Shown here in pieces: positions 1 through 11,900 of a stretch of 64,000 nucleotides of DNA (the stretch's first letter is position 1; the number at the start of each line of letters is the position of its first letter). Under the pieces are notes generated by a model. That model searched no databases and had not been told where the DNA came from. It was given only the letters and a program-made list of their open reading frames with translations. The position numbers and the translations under genes are program-made. The stretch is from Anarhynchus alexandrinus. Its lineage: Eukaryota > Chordata > Aves > Charadriiformes > Charadriidae. The DNA is taken from NCBI GenBank assembly GCA_008711295.1, contig VUYV01000100.1, forward strand, positions 803,106 to 867,105. The letters run 5' to 3'.

Positions 1-1289
1 TTCTTCCTACTAGTTTAAAAGAATTCCTATAGCAAAAAGTTAAATTTAAACTTTGGTATGTAATAGCAATAAATAATGCCAGCTACTAAGTATGAGCTAT
101 TTTTATATGGTTTTTCATTTGGCAACATTTTAAAATTTCTCCATCACTTTCAGCTTTTGTGATGTTCTGCTCAGCATTTGGTACAAACCAGTTTAGCTAT
201 GGATTAAAAAAGCAAAGTGTCAGAACAAAGCTGATGTTAAAGCCTTCAGTCTCAGAGTCAGCCTAACATCAACCCGGTTCTGTTTATCAGCACAATCTCT
301 TGTTGTCGACTGTTTCAAATGCCAGAGCTCTTTTAAATACCACTAACATTGCCAGAGCCTCATTTAAACATGTATTAGCAAGGTAATCCTTCAATCATAA
401 ACTTGCCACTAAGACATAAAGGGGATGATTACTGACATTCTGTGCCCTTTTCAGAACTACCCAAGGGAAAAAATATAATTAATATCTTGGGCTTGCAGTG
501 ACCCCAGACTCTTTGTAGGGAAAGCAAAGCAAAATAAAACGAAATTATGTCAGCAACTGATTTCTCTTCTCTTTCCCCTTTCATTTTACTTTAGAACAAC
601 TGGTGAAAGAGCTGTATCCACAAAGTATCTTTGTTTCAGTGGCTGTAGTTCTCATTAGTTATATCTTTGTGGGGGAAGCAAAGTAACAGAGTATGACATC
701 TAGTTTAAGTCTTGGTCAATTTGTATGATGCTGGGAGGAGATCGCTCCTATTATTTTCAAAATGCTCTAACTTGTGACTCCCCCCTCCCGCGCTCTTGCA
801 CAACCAAACGAGGAGCACAACTAATTGTCAGTTCGAAGCTTGATTTACTACAACAGTGCTGCAGGCAGCAGCACATCCTGCTGAGCTGCTGAGATATAAT
901 GACTGTATCAGTGCCAAACTCAATATAATATAAAATAAAAATCAATAAAATGCATCCCGTATCTCAAAAAATGTAGCTGAACGCATTCTGCAAATCAGCT
1001 AAACTTACATGTCAAGCAAATAAACTCATTTGTAGCAATGCTGTAACTAATTATCATGGATTAATAAGAACACTCTCTTTGGGCTGCTTGATTTCTGGCA
1101 CTGCTTCATAATAATGCATCTTTTTATTAGGAAAATCAGAGTTTTAAAAATATGCTCAAGGTGGCCACTACGAAACGATATGAAATTGGAATAGTTCCTG
1201 TCATCACAAAATGCTTTGAAAATGCTTATTAACAATGCCCACAACACCTGGGAAGCCAGGCAGTTATTCTTACTGACAAAAATGCTGGG

Positions 1290-1680
1290 CAAAAAAGTGA
1301 AGTGGCCTGCCAGACACTGCCCAGGGCCTGTTTTGCACAGCAGAGGACAAGCTGTGTCAGACATCACACAGAGCTCCCCCAGACTCGACGGGGCTCTGGA
1401 CGGGGTGGGTGGCCTGAAACCACCACGGCTGGGAGCAGCAGATGCTCTCTGGAGGCTTAAGTGGGAGAGGTGTAACACTGTGCAGAGGCGACAGTAGTGC
1501 TTCCAGCGTTGGTTGCAGTCGAGGTCTGCCCCAGCTGCCGTGGGAAAGCAGCTGACCAAAGGCAGAAGTAGGAACTGGCCCAAAATTCCTCTGAGCCTGA
1601 GGGGCTGCTGGCAGCACGGCCCTGAAGGTACACTCGGTGGCACTGAGGAGCACTGAGGCAGCGTGGAGGGGGGACAAATG
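1290..1680. other. GC-rich block of unknown origin
   Basis: This block is clearly richer in G and C, with several CpGs, than the AT-rich DNA on both sides. Open frames overlap on both strands (93 codons plus; 198, 106 and 84 codons minus), as expected when GC richness removes stop codons. None has a known motif. I see no LTR ends, CR1 tail or target-site duplication. It could be an old repeat fragment, an exon of a non-coding transcript or a regulatory element. Confidence 0.4.
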
Positions 1681-2986
1681 TCATTTTAAGAGGGACAAAA
1701 TTTCTGCACAAAAAATGATCCTACTGGGTCCAACGTGATGATAGTTTGGTAGCTGAAGGGTTATGTTTCTTTTTTTGGTCAGCTTTGCTGCTTGTCTCTG
1801 TGAGCAGGCTTCTATTCGTTTGGGGGCCCATTTCACCGCTGCAGTAAATCCCCCGGATCTGCTCAAGTTACCTCAGGGGAAGATTTGGCACCGTGATCAG
1901 TGGTAAGCTGTAACCACGTGTAGTGCTCTGTAGCTTTCTGTAGCGTGCAAAGCCCTCTAACTTCCCTGAAGGGATGGCTACAGCATTATTCCAGGTGTTC
2001 AGATCCTCCAGGCTCCTCACCTAATAGTAGCTCTCTGTGAAACTCTGTATTTTCTCCCTCCTTTTATTTCAGCCGCTTTGCTGCCTGTGAAAGTCCCCTG
2101 CACCTGTTTGTTTATGAAAGAATTATCTGTAGGAAAAGTGTAAACTTTAATATCATGTTCTGATCTTGGTGGTATTAGTGTAAATATGATGTTGTATATG
2201 GAACCAAGCTGAATTTGCGCCACTGAAAATGACATGTCCAGTTAAACTTTTGAAAAAAATTTCATGTTTACTCTCTTCCTTTCAGGTTTTGAGCCAGTTA
2301 TTCCCTTCTGGAGTAGTGCAGGAGTCCACAGCTACAAGGAACCAGCTGAATCAAAATGTCCAGTTATCTATAGATTGCAATTGACCCAGGCATGAACCCA
2401 GAATGGCCCACAAAATATCTGCTATTTGCACTGCAAACCAGCTGCCACTAAAAGCAAAAACCCACAAAAGTACATTTTCTTGCAGGAAGAGGGAATCTGG
2501 GAGATAGAGAGTAGAAGCTAGACCGTGTTTAGCATGTCAGAGTACAAGGAGTATAAAGTTAAAAAGCTCAAACCATGACTGGGTCATAAGTTACAAATAC
2601 TCAAAATATTACTAGATATGGTCATGCTTGTATGTGCACACTGAGGGAGTCAGTGAGCCGTGATATATTTGTGATCACCAATTTCTTCCTTAGTGGAAGG
2701 TGGCAAGGGGATAGGGGGAAGAGAAAGGGGAAGGCAAATATTTAATTACTTTGAAATAAACCCTACCACTTCTTTTTTGTCTGAGTGACAAATGCAGCTG
2801 TCTTCTCTCTGAATCTATGGGACAAACTACTCAGGACATATTCAGCCATGATGAGTAGCATCTTACACTTTTAAGTATTTCCCCTAACTTCTGTTTGATA
2901 AAGCACCTACAACTTGAAGTGGGTAAAAGTCGTGGAATCCGACTATTCCATTTTATTTAGGAAATTTTTACAAATAATACTAGGGT

Positions 2987-3040
2987 AAAATAATAATAAT
3001 AGGAATAATAGAATAAAAATAATAGGAAACAATAATAAGA
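2987..3040. repeat. imperfect (TAA)n-rich simple repeat
   Basis: Runs of AATAAT and TAATAA interrupted by GG fill this stretch. It is an impure trinucleotide microsatellite with no sign of function. Confidence 0.8.
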
Positions 3041-5081
3041 TTTGTAGATAGTTTAGATTTAGATCCAAATTTAGAAAGGTGCACCATGCACGATGCTGTA
3101 TGATATACTCCTAAATGTTCACTGTTCATCCCACCTGAGAGGATGCACCAGTACTCAGTGTCCTTAACTAAATCACACAGCCACCAATGAGGCAAAAGTT
3201 AATTATACTCTTTCAGCAGCATATCCCTGAGCTATGAGAAAATTTTGACTATGCTCAGGATTTCCACTCTGTAGCTTGGGAATCTGTCACTGAAATGTGT
3301 GGAGCTCCCAGAATTACATCCCCCTTTTTGCATCCACTTCTTGGATTATTTCCTGTTTTCTCAATGCAGTAGCAGCTGGAGCCTCTCCTGGCGGCTGCAC
3401 CCCGCACTTCATACAGCTGCCTCCATGGCTTTTATTAATGTTTTCCAGTTCTCATCCTGTTTTCACACTGATGACTCTGGCAAAAGACGCACTCTCTCTA
3501 TTGGAGTAAAAAATAATGCAAATCCTAAACACTCATCTCAAAATAGCTAAGAGGGGCTTTGTGGCTCAGATGCAGGAAAGCAAAATTAGTGCCTATTGCA
3601 GTATGTTCGTATGCCTCAGAATAGGTTGTAGGTTAGAAGGCACCAACAGAGCTTTGTTCCTACCGCTATTTTTTGAAAGGCCATCACGTTAATAAGGATT
3701 CCCTTGCTCAGCGGTACTTTGCCGGTAAAGAAAGTAAGTTGTAGGGCCACTGCCTCCCTCCAGGTGTCACTGCCCTCCTAAATCCTGAGTGTCTGGACAA
3801 AGGGCAATCAATTGAGCCATCAATAAATCCATATCAGGACGGAGTGTACAGAATCTAATAGCTGATTTCATTACATTGAAGTGACAAGGCGTAAGCCGTC
3901 TGGTTTGAGGAATGGGATTGATTTCACCAAGGGAAGTAAAACCAAATGTAATATTAATCAATAATCTGAGACAAATAACTGTGAGCCTATTAACTCAATT
4001 TTTAATTCTGAGGAACATTTTGTCATTAGCTGGAATTTTGGAGTGATTTTCTCCTTGTGAGTAATGCATTTCTGGAAGACCTACTTTGAGTTTGCAATTA
4101 TTCTTTTAGAGGCAAAGTCTGTAAATGAAGGGACTATAGACACAAACAAATCCATTCATAATTAGTCTTCCTCTCTTTCAACAGGGCAGTAATAATGAGT
4201 AATGGTAGCCATTTCTTGAGTCCCATTTAGTTAATGGAACCATACTCTTAGTTTATTTTTATAACATTTTGAAAATTTATTTCTGCCCCACCAGTATATC
4301 AGGCAGCGGCTGCCATACCAAGAGCCTATGAAAGTGCTTTTATTTGAGATGAGATGGAATCATTGAAAAGGCAAATTAGAAAGACTCTGCCCCCTTCAAG
4401 GTGGTCACATTTTATAGTCAAAAGCCCCTTCATATGGCGTTTGGGTAAGTTGGTCTTTTTGACTTCTATATATCAACTTTAAAGCCGTAAGTGGTTGAGG
4501 TTAAGGAATCTATCATCCCGAGAACAATTTTAAAACTGTTGCTCATGATCTGCACATGCCCTTGGAAAGGCTCAAGTATATCAGGGGACCAGAAATTTTG
4601 AGATGTGGTGGAACACACACAAAGGATTGGGTTTGTACATCAAACAAAATCTTCAACAGACTGGTTACAGAGAACAGTTTTTTACTATCTGCCTGATATA
4701 ATTTCCAAAATGTATTTTTCTGTGTCATCTGGGAAATCCCAAAGATTAGGCAAAGTGCAACATCATCTTCTTCAATTATAGAAAATAGCCAGCATGTGCA
4801 GGTGCTACCAGTGATGCAGACAGAGAAGAAAACCACTGAAGGGAAATCCTTACCTGTATTGAGTTAGTAGGTGCAAAGTGGGAGGCGGGCCTCCTCTATT
4901 GCTGCCTTATCTTGATGAAAAAAGAAGAGAAAATCTGGCCTGCTCCTCATGCCACTGCAACGAAATGACGTGATGGAAGTCATTACTTGTATTCTTCTAT
5001 ATCTGCTGCTGTTACAGCAGTTGTGTAAGCAGGGAACATTTTCCATTTACCCCATCTTTCCCAATGTCCATCGGAAAGGAA

Positions 5082-5116
5082 TGTGTGTGTGTGTTAGAGA
5101 GAGAGAGGGAGAGAAA
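5082..5116. repeat. compound (TG)n(AG)n microsatellite
   Basis: A short TG dinucleotide run (5082-5094) is followed almost directly by an AG/GGGA-type purine run. This is an ordinary compound dinucleotide repeat. Confidence 0.85.
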
Positions 5117-7943
5117 GTAAGAAGAGTGTGCCAGATTCATTTTTGTGTATTTCAGAGAGCGGAGCACATCTTGTGGGGGAAATATATTCTTGATAAAAGG
5201 GCCACTGCAAAATAAGAGATAATTACAGGGCTCCGCCATGTGTGCTTGTTTTCACGTCTCCCAGAGTCCAATTCCTGTGGTGGTTATGATGCAGCGTAGC
5301 AATTTGTTGTCTCATAGGTGGTAAGGTTGTTCAGTGACAGCTGTGGCCTGTTGCAAGGTTCAGCTCAAACCTCCAGCAGCCAGAAGCCTTGCTGAAAATG
5401 GTGACTACCTGCGTTTGGCTTTTGAGACCTGACAGATGTCAGGATATTTTTCCACAAATGTCAAGAGTGTTTTCTGCAGGGAACATTGGACAGCACAAGA
5501 GATGTGAAGAAATAAAGTGTGGGTTGATAGTTGGTTTCTCTTCCCTATACCAGTCTCCTCCTTCACAAATTTTCAGTTCCATTAGTTCTACTATTGCCTC
5601 AGGCAACTACTCTCTTTTGGAATTGCTGTTTTCTCTGTCTCTCCATTCAGGGAGAAATCCGAAACTTTTCTTGTTCTCCAGGGTAGTTTTAAGGAAAGGC
5701 TTAAATCTCCAACAACATCTGTCTCTCTTGCCTGTGTAACGACTTTATAGGGTACTTTCAGTATTAACCAAAGATTTAGGAAGCTCCAGTCCAGGGCTAT
5801 AGTTTGTGGTTTGCGCATAATTCTTGAACTTTCTGTAAAGGCTTGAAGGTTATCGCAAACTTGCATCCTGAAAATGTGAAGCCTGATGAGCAAGCATTCA
5901 TCTTTTTCTTTCCCACCAGTAATGAAGACCATTTGAAAAGCAGTCCAGTGATACAACAGTGATCTGCAAAGAGCTTTTCCGGAGGCAAGGAAGTGAGATT
6001 AAGATGCATAGTGAAGTGGACGAACATAGCTGGTAAGTTACCTGACTCGTGACTTAATGGTGTAAAAAGGGAGAAGCATTTTAACCTCAGAAGGTGAAAA
6101 TCAACTGTCGCTGATTCCACATGATATTTTGAGAGGTGCCCTAAAGCTGCCTACAGGTCTACATTCAGTTTCTGTTCAGCAAGGGAAGCTGCGAGCATGG
6201 CTCTGGCTACATCCAGAGGCTTCTTTTGAAGACTTCAGTGTCCCATGGGACTGATAATAGCTAAGTAAGATATTAGTTTAGTGATAGCTGCTTTCACATG
6301 AACATTTTCGGTCTCTCTGTCTGCAGTTTGTCTATGGACTTCTGTGTGGGCAGACTGGCAGCTAGTCAGAGCACAAGCTATATGCAAAGCCTCTCCTTGC
6401 GTGAGGTGTTAGCAGTGGCATATAATCCCCTATTGGAATTCATGGTTGTTTTCTCTGTGCAGCCAGCTCTTAAGGACAGAGACCATGGAGAAAAATAAAT
6501 TATTCTTAAACCAAACCAACAACCAAACAAAAAACAGAATAAAAAAACCCAAGAAAACTCCTTCTGTCAGGAGCTCAGCACATTACACTGAAAAGGCAGA
6601 AAATAATAGTCTGTCACTTCTCCTAAGGGATGATGTTACCAGTTTTCTACTGGGGTATAATACATAGAGTAAATGTTATCTTGCCTTCAGGAAAAAAAAA
6701 TATGCTGGGTGTCACTTTACAAATTAATTTACCAGCTAGTTTAATGCCAATCTCCATACTCCAGACTCTAGGAGCACACTTTATGTCGTCTAACTTCAGG
6801 TAATTTGTAGCATAGACCTCCCCACTGGAATTAGTTACCTTAGATTCCATTTGCAGAGAAAACAAATAAGCACCTTTTGGTTCCTATTTGACCTGTTTCA
6901 GATATCTGCATTGCATTACTTTGGATATTTACATGCAGGTGCAGGAAATTAATTTCAGGATCTACCATTTCTAATGAATACAACACTAAAAAGCCTCTAA
7001 GCATAAGAACTATGTAAAGGATGTCTCCTTTACAGCCTATTTTATTTTTGAAGGCCTCCTGATGCAGCCTGCGCTGGCTTATTCAGATGTTGCCCATCTC
7101 AAGAATAAGCAGAAAACTCAATCGCATTTGCCTTCCAGCTTGTATTTCTTCTCTGAGTCTAAACAAGAATCCAAACCCCAGCACAGTTGCTCTCAGGATT
7201 AAGTATCAAGGAAAATGATATTTCATCAAATCATTTTTAAATAATTCTTTTCAACAAGGACAGAGAAAGCATTCTGCAGTCTCCCTGGAAGACTATTAAG
7301 TAACAAAGAAAATGCTAAAGCCAAATAATCAAAACAGGGCTTTAAGTTTGTGAAATCACTATAATTAGGACAAATACACACCACTGCTGTGGGTGTCTCT
7401 TTTTTTCCCTTCAATTATGCTTAATGAGATAAGATGGGGTTTTAGCTAATGATAACATGGGATTGTTTAAACAGTCATGATTAATTAGCTGAGTATAACT
7501 GAAGATGCATATATACTTAGAAGTCGGAAGAAGAATTTTGTTTTGAATATGATTATTAAATTTCAAAGTATTATGACAACAAGATGAAACGTTCCAGTAA
7601 TCATTTTGCTCCAGTGTGGTTAAATGTAAAGACACCAAATTTTTCATTGCAGAGAAGAGCAGAAATAAACACAGTAGTGATCTACCTTCCCCAAATTTTG
7701 AATTGTGAATATAAAGACACACTAAAGCAAAAAACTTAGAATTTTGCAATGATCTGGAAGGTGTTTGTACATAAGAGAGGTGGTTTTTTATAGTATTTGC
7801 AAATATGGCAACATGAATTAGTCAATAGAAACAGCTAAAGATGAATATGAGAAAACATTTTTTTAGCATTGTGGTCGTGTGGGGTATGAGACCGTCACTA
7901 AAAGGAAGAAAACACAGATGGACCTTTCAAACTGAGCTCAGAA

Positions 7944-7990
7944 AATATATAGTATATATATAGAGAGAGAATATATATAGAGAATATATA
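7944..7990. repeat. TATATA/GAGA low-complexity repeat
   Basis: ATATAT blocks alternate with AGAGAGA blocks, and the ATATATAG-AGA motif recurs at about 20-base spacing. It is likely a slippage product. The TATA-like strings inside are not evidence of a promoter. Confidence 0.8.
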
Positions 7991-8118
7991 GTGGGAACTG
8001 AGGCCTCGCTGCCTCAAAGGCAGGAGATATGACCACCTAGGTACAGGTGAGCGAGGCATACAAGCATGCAGCACCTATCTTGCCTCTATTATGCTTTCTT
8101 TTCCAGCTCTTCTAAATT

Positions 8119-8134
8119 AAAAAAAAAAAAAAAA
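8119..8134. repeat. poly-A run of 16
   Basis: A pure run of sixteen A bases about 150 bases from the CR1 copy that starts at 8281. CR1 does not end in poly-A, so the run is not that element's tail. Confidence 0.85.
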
Positions 8135-8280
8135 GATAGGGAGTGGTGGTAATGTTGGCTCTTAGTTCACTTAATTCAAAGTTTCGCGGTTCTCCAAGTG
8201 CAAGATTCAAGTCTTTAGCCTGGCTAATCTTTTCATTCAATGCAGAATTTTGAACACTGGGAGATCTGTCAAAAACTTTC

Positions 8281-8968
8281 ATAGAATCACAGAATCGTTT
8301 TTGTTGGAAGAGACCCTTAAGATCAACAGTTCCAATGGTTAACCTAGCAATGCCAAGTTACCACTAAGTCACATCCCTAAGCGTTACATCTACATGTCTT
8401 TCAAATAACTCCAGGGATGGGGACTCAACCACTTCCCTGGGCAGCCTGTTCCAATGCTTGATAACCCTTTCTGTGAAAATTTTTTTCCTAATATCCAATC
8501 TAAACCTCCCCTCGTGCAATTTGAGGCTGTTTCCTCTTGTTCTATCACCTTTTACTTGGGAGAAGAGACCAAATCCCACCTCACTACAATCTCCTTTCAG
8601 GTAGTTGTAGAGCGTGATAAGGTCTCCCCTCAGCCTCCTTTTCTCTGGGCTAAATAACCCCAGTTCCCTCAGCCGCTCCTCAGAAGGCTTGTGCTATAGA
8701 TCCCTCACCAGCTTCGTTGCCCTTCTTTGGACGTGCTCCAGCACCTCAATACCTGTCCTGTAGTGAGGGGTCCAAAACTGAATATAGTACTTGAGGTGCA
8801 GCCTCATCAGTGCTGAATATAGAGGTACAATCACTTCCCTAGTCCTGCTGGTCACACTATTCCTGATATAAGCCAGGATGCTATTGGCCTTCTTGGCCAC
8901 CTGGGCACACTGCTGGCTCATATTCAGCTGGCTGTCAACCAATACCCCCAGGTCCTTTTCCACCATGC
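8281..8968 (-). mobile_element. CR1 LINE, 5'-truncated, minus strand
   Basis: Read on the minus strand, this ends in the octamer-type CR1 tail (forward strand ATAGAATCACAGAATCG at 8281). It carries the C-terminal part of CR1 ORF2. The frame 8966-8694 starts [20 protein letters not shown], followed by the AKKAN and PLYSALMR segments. The frame 8579-8364 holds the last conserved segment with [16 protein letters not shown]. The two are separated by disrupted sequence, so this is a dead copy. It is truncated well after the reverse-transcriptase core and shares its subfamily, and nearly its truncation point, with the copy at 30249-30979. The 5' boundary is good to about 10 bases. Confidence 0.93.
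8364..8966 (-). pseudogene. CR1 ORF2 C-terminal remnant
   Basis: Two minus-strand frames (8694-8966, 90 codons; 8364-8579, 71 codons) encode consecutive parts of the region after the RT domain of the CR1 ORF2 protein. The [10 protein letters not shown] and [15 protein letters not shown] blocks are diagnostic of CR1-clade LINEs. The frame breaks between them around 8580-8693. No endonuclease or RT catalytic motif remains because of 5' truncation. A host function is very unlikely. Confidence 0.88.
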
Positions 8969-11900
8969 AGTGATGACCTAATCTCCAAGGCTGTCTTAGT
9001 CCCAGAATACATCAGATTGCCATTGTGGGTTGCTGTGATTCATGTTAGCTTGGAAAGGTACCATTATGCCAGCCTAGGCTGGCAGGAGCTCAGCCATATC
9101 ACCTCTTGACATTATCAGTATATCAGGAGCTGGAAAAGAGTAAGTATGTAGGTGGCTAAGTGGCTGACTGCCATATAGCTAAGCTAGGAAAAGGAGAACA
9201 ATAGCAAAGAATAACCTTGGGCCCACAATTCAGGCACACTGTGCAAGTCTCTTTCGCCAGCATTTTGTAATATGCTTTGTCTTTTACACTTGTGGAAAGA
9301 GATTGTACCGCAGCCATAATGTCAAATCAGAAGTCTGTACTCCTTTAATAACCAAAGGGACTGGCTCTCTACACTGTCTAAGAGAAGAAGGGCTTTACCA
9401 GCTCAGATGAAAAATAGTCTAATCCTGGATTCATTCTGTTATAGTGGGCAATAGAAGAAACATTTGGAAAGAGGATAGAAAAAGGAGGTGCAAATATCAA
9501 TAATTTGCCCAGGTGTTTAAAGCAATAAACTGCCCAATAGAGAATCAAGACCTGAATTCTCATACTGAGACAAACCAAAGAACTCCACGCTGGGCATTCA
9601 GACCCTACGTAGGAGTCAGATCGTTTTTAAATTCTGAGGCACTGGGATTCACTTTGAAATGGCCCCAGGAGCACTGTAAGACATTTGACAACTGAGAACT
9701 ATGGTTGCAGTTTAGCCCATGTGCTAAAAATTAATGTGTACTGTTATTTACTGAATAGCCCATCAGTGTATGCAGATACTTACAACACGCAAGACATGCC
9801 AACAAATTAGCAGACTGTCTCTTAGGGGTCATTCCAGTAATTTCTGATTTTTGTTTTTGCTTCAGCCTTTCCAAAGTCTTCCATGCACATTCCTCCTTTT
9901 CCTTCTTTCTCTTTCATATCCTTTTTAGAAACTTTTGAATGTAATTTCCTGAAATATCACATTCATTGTCACCTCTGGGTAATTCCTCCTGTGACAATCC
10001 ATTGCGTTTATAACTTAGGACTTTACACTTTTCATATTTATTGCAGTCCTCCTACTGTTCACTTATCAGTGTTGGATGCACCAACCCACTTGTCCACCAT
10101 AGACCTGGGTGACTACAAAAACTCAAACAGAATTGGGGTGGTGCTGTTCTAGCTGTTGTGCAGAGGAGGGCTTCCTTTGCCTCAAGAGAAATAAAATAGG
10201 CTGGAATGAGACATGCGTTACAAATTCACTCTATGGGAGACAGATTGACTTAGCAAATACTTTCACCTCTAAGTCACCAGTTCAAGGTCAGATTCTGGTG
10301 CATGTCAATAGGGACTTAAAAGCTTTACCACCCTGTGTCTGCTCTGCAGTTTCAAATTTAAAGAAATGACAGTCTCAGGCTAGTTTCTCATAAACACCAC
10401 CACTGCTGTCACTGCTAATTGGGCACTTGCTGGAAGCATTGGCAGAGAGGCAAAAAGACTGAATGAGCCATTGACATTGAATTCACCTCTCATTGCTACA
10501 TGTTCAGTGAGGCTCTTTGCTGCTGGCTTTGTGCTGGCTGTGTGTCCCGTAGAGGTAGACCTAGCAGAGTCTCTTTCTGCCTTCTTATCTTGCTCTGGGA
10601 ACCCAGCTCTTTAAAAACCGAGTCTGCCTTTTATAGCTAATGCGTCATTGTCACTTAACGTAATTTTGAAGGAGGCAATCATCAAAGAGTAATGGGCAGG
10701 AACTATGGGAAAATTTTGGCTTAATGTCAAGAAAAACTTTTTGAGAACAATGTGCTGTGTTTTTACCAACCTGTGTCTGACACAATCTGGCTGACTCAAA
10801 CTCTAGACGTATCCCAAAATATTTAAGGCTTGAAATAAAAACAGTAACACAGCCTTTTGAAGCAAGGCCTACTCCTGTAAATCATATGAATAAAGATGAA
10901 CTTCTGTATCATGTTCTGAACTGTAACTATCCCCCAGGAGGAGTCTCCTCTGCCTGCTGTTTTTCTCTGCTTCCAATCCAACCCTATCAGCTCTCTCATC
11001 ACCAATAAATTAAAAAAAAAAAAAGGGAAAAAGCCCCAATTCCCCCCAAACTCAAAAAACCAGGTCCACTTTTCATTTTATTATAAAAATCACTGTGTAT
11101 TGTGTTTTTCATATTAAAGACAGCAGCAAATTTATACTCTTTCAGAAATCAGGATTGCCCAGAACACCTCTGAAGCTTTAAAATTCTATTGGTGGAAGAA
11201 CTAATTAATTCCTCAGGACAGGCGAAATCCAAAGTATCCAAGGCTCAAAGTCACGACATTTTGACTCTAAAGTTCCTGATTGTTCAGCACGAAATCCGTT
11301 TCTTTTATAATATACATGGAAAGATTTCTAACCAAGCATCAAGACAACTTTCTGAATAAAGGGCTTCCTAGACCAGCCAAGAGAAAATAGGAAGGATAGG
11401 AAAACATCTTGTGTCCTCAGGTTCCATGCTCTTGCATTTGAGAAGACATCTCACTCAGCTGCAGTCTTCACATCCATATTATTTTTTTTTTCACAGATAC
11501 TCTGGCATAGGATCTGCTCTGACCACTGTTTTGTGGGAGGTGGGCTGGGGAAAGAAATAAAAAAAAAACCACAGAGTGTGAAGGATTTTTGTAAGGAAGG
11601 AGAATCAGGGAAATGTTTACTTTGTGACTTCCAAAAGGGTTTAAACCAAAAGTGTTCAGCACCAAGTTGTCCAAGAATGTATGGACTAAGGAGTTGACCA
11701 AGACTCAATCTGCTAAACTGGTATGAACAATTTGCTGCCTTCAGCTTTCAATCTGTCCTGGCCAGAGACAAATGGGGCAGAAGAATAAATGTTTGCCAGC
11801 CTCATGTGTGCACCTGACAGTTCAGTTTATTAGTGTAGGGCAATGGAGGTGGCCTTGCAGTTATATGTCACCCTGTAAATGACAGTGGCTTAGGAGTCGG

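Larger units (their letters stand above)
1..8280. other. AT-rich unique sequence, no gene recognised
   Basis: No open frame here shows a recognisable domain, codon bias or linked splice signals; the longest (198 codons, minus, 1047-1643) sits in a GC-richer patch and has no motif I know. The stretch holds several simple repeats, listed separately, and scattered poly-A or poly-T runs. Some parts, for example about 3840-4060, have the even, non-repetitive, homeodomain-site-rich look of vertebrate conserved non-coding DNA. That is an impression only and needs a multi-species alignment. Confidence 0.6.

Noticed and set aside
1047..1643. 198-codon minus-strand frame, the longest outside CR1
   Set aside because: Other minus-strand frames and a plus-strand frame overlap it, and it has no domain, so composition is the simpler cause.
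7944..7990. TATA-rich stretch as a promoter cluster
   Set aside because: It is a simple repeat of ATATAT and GAGA units.
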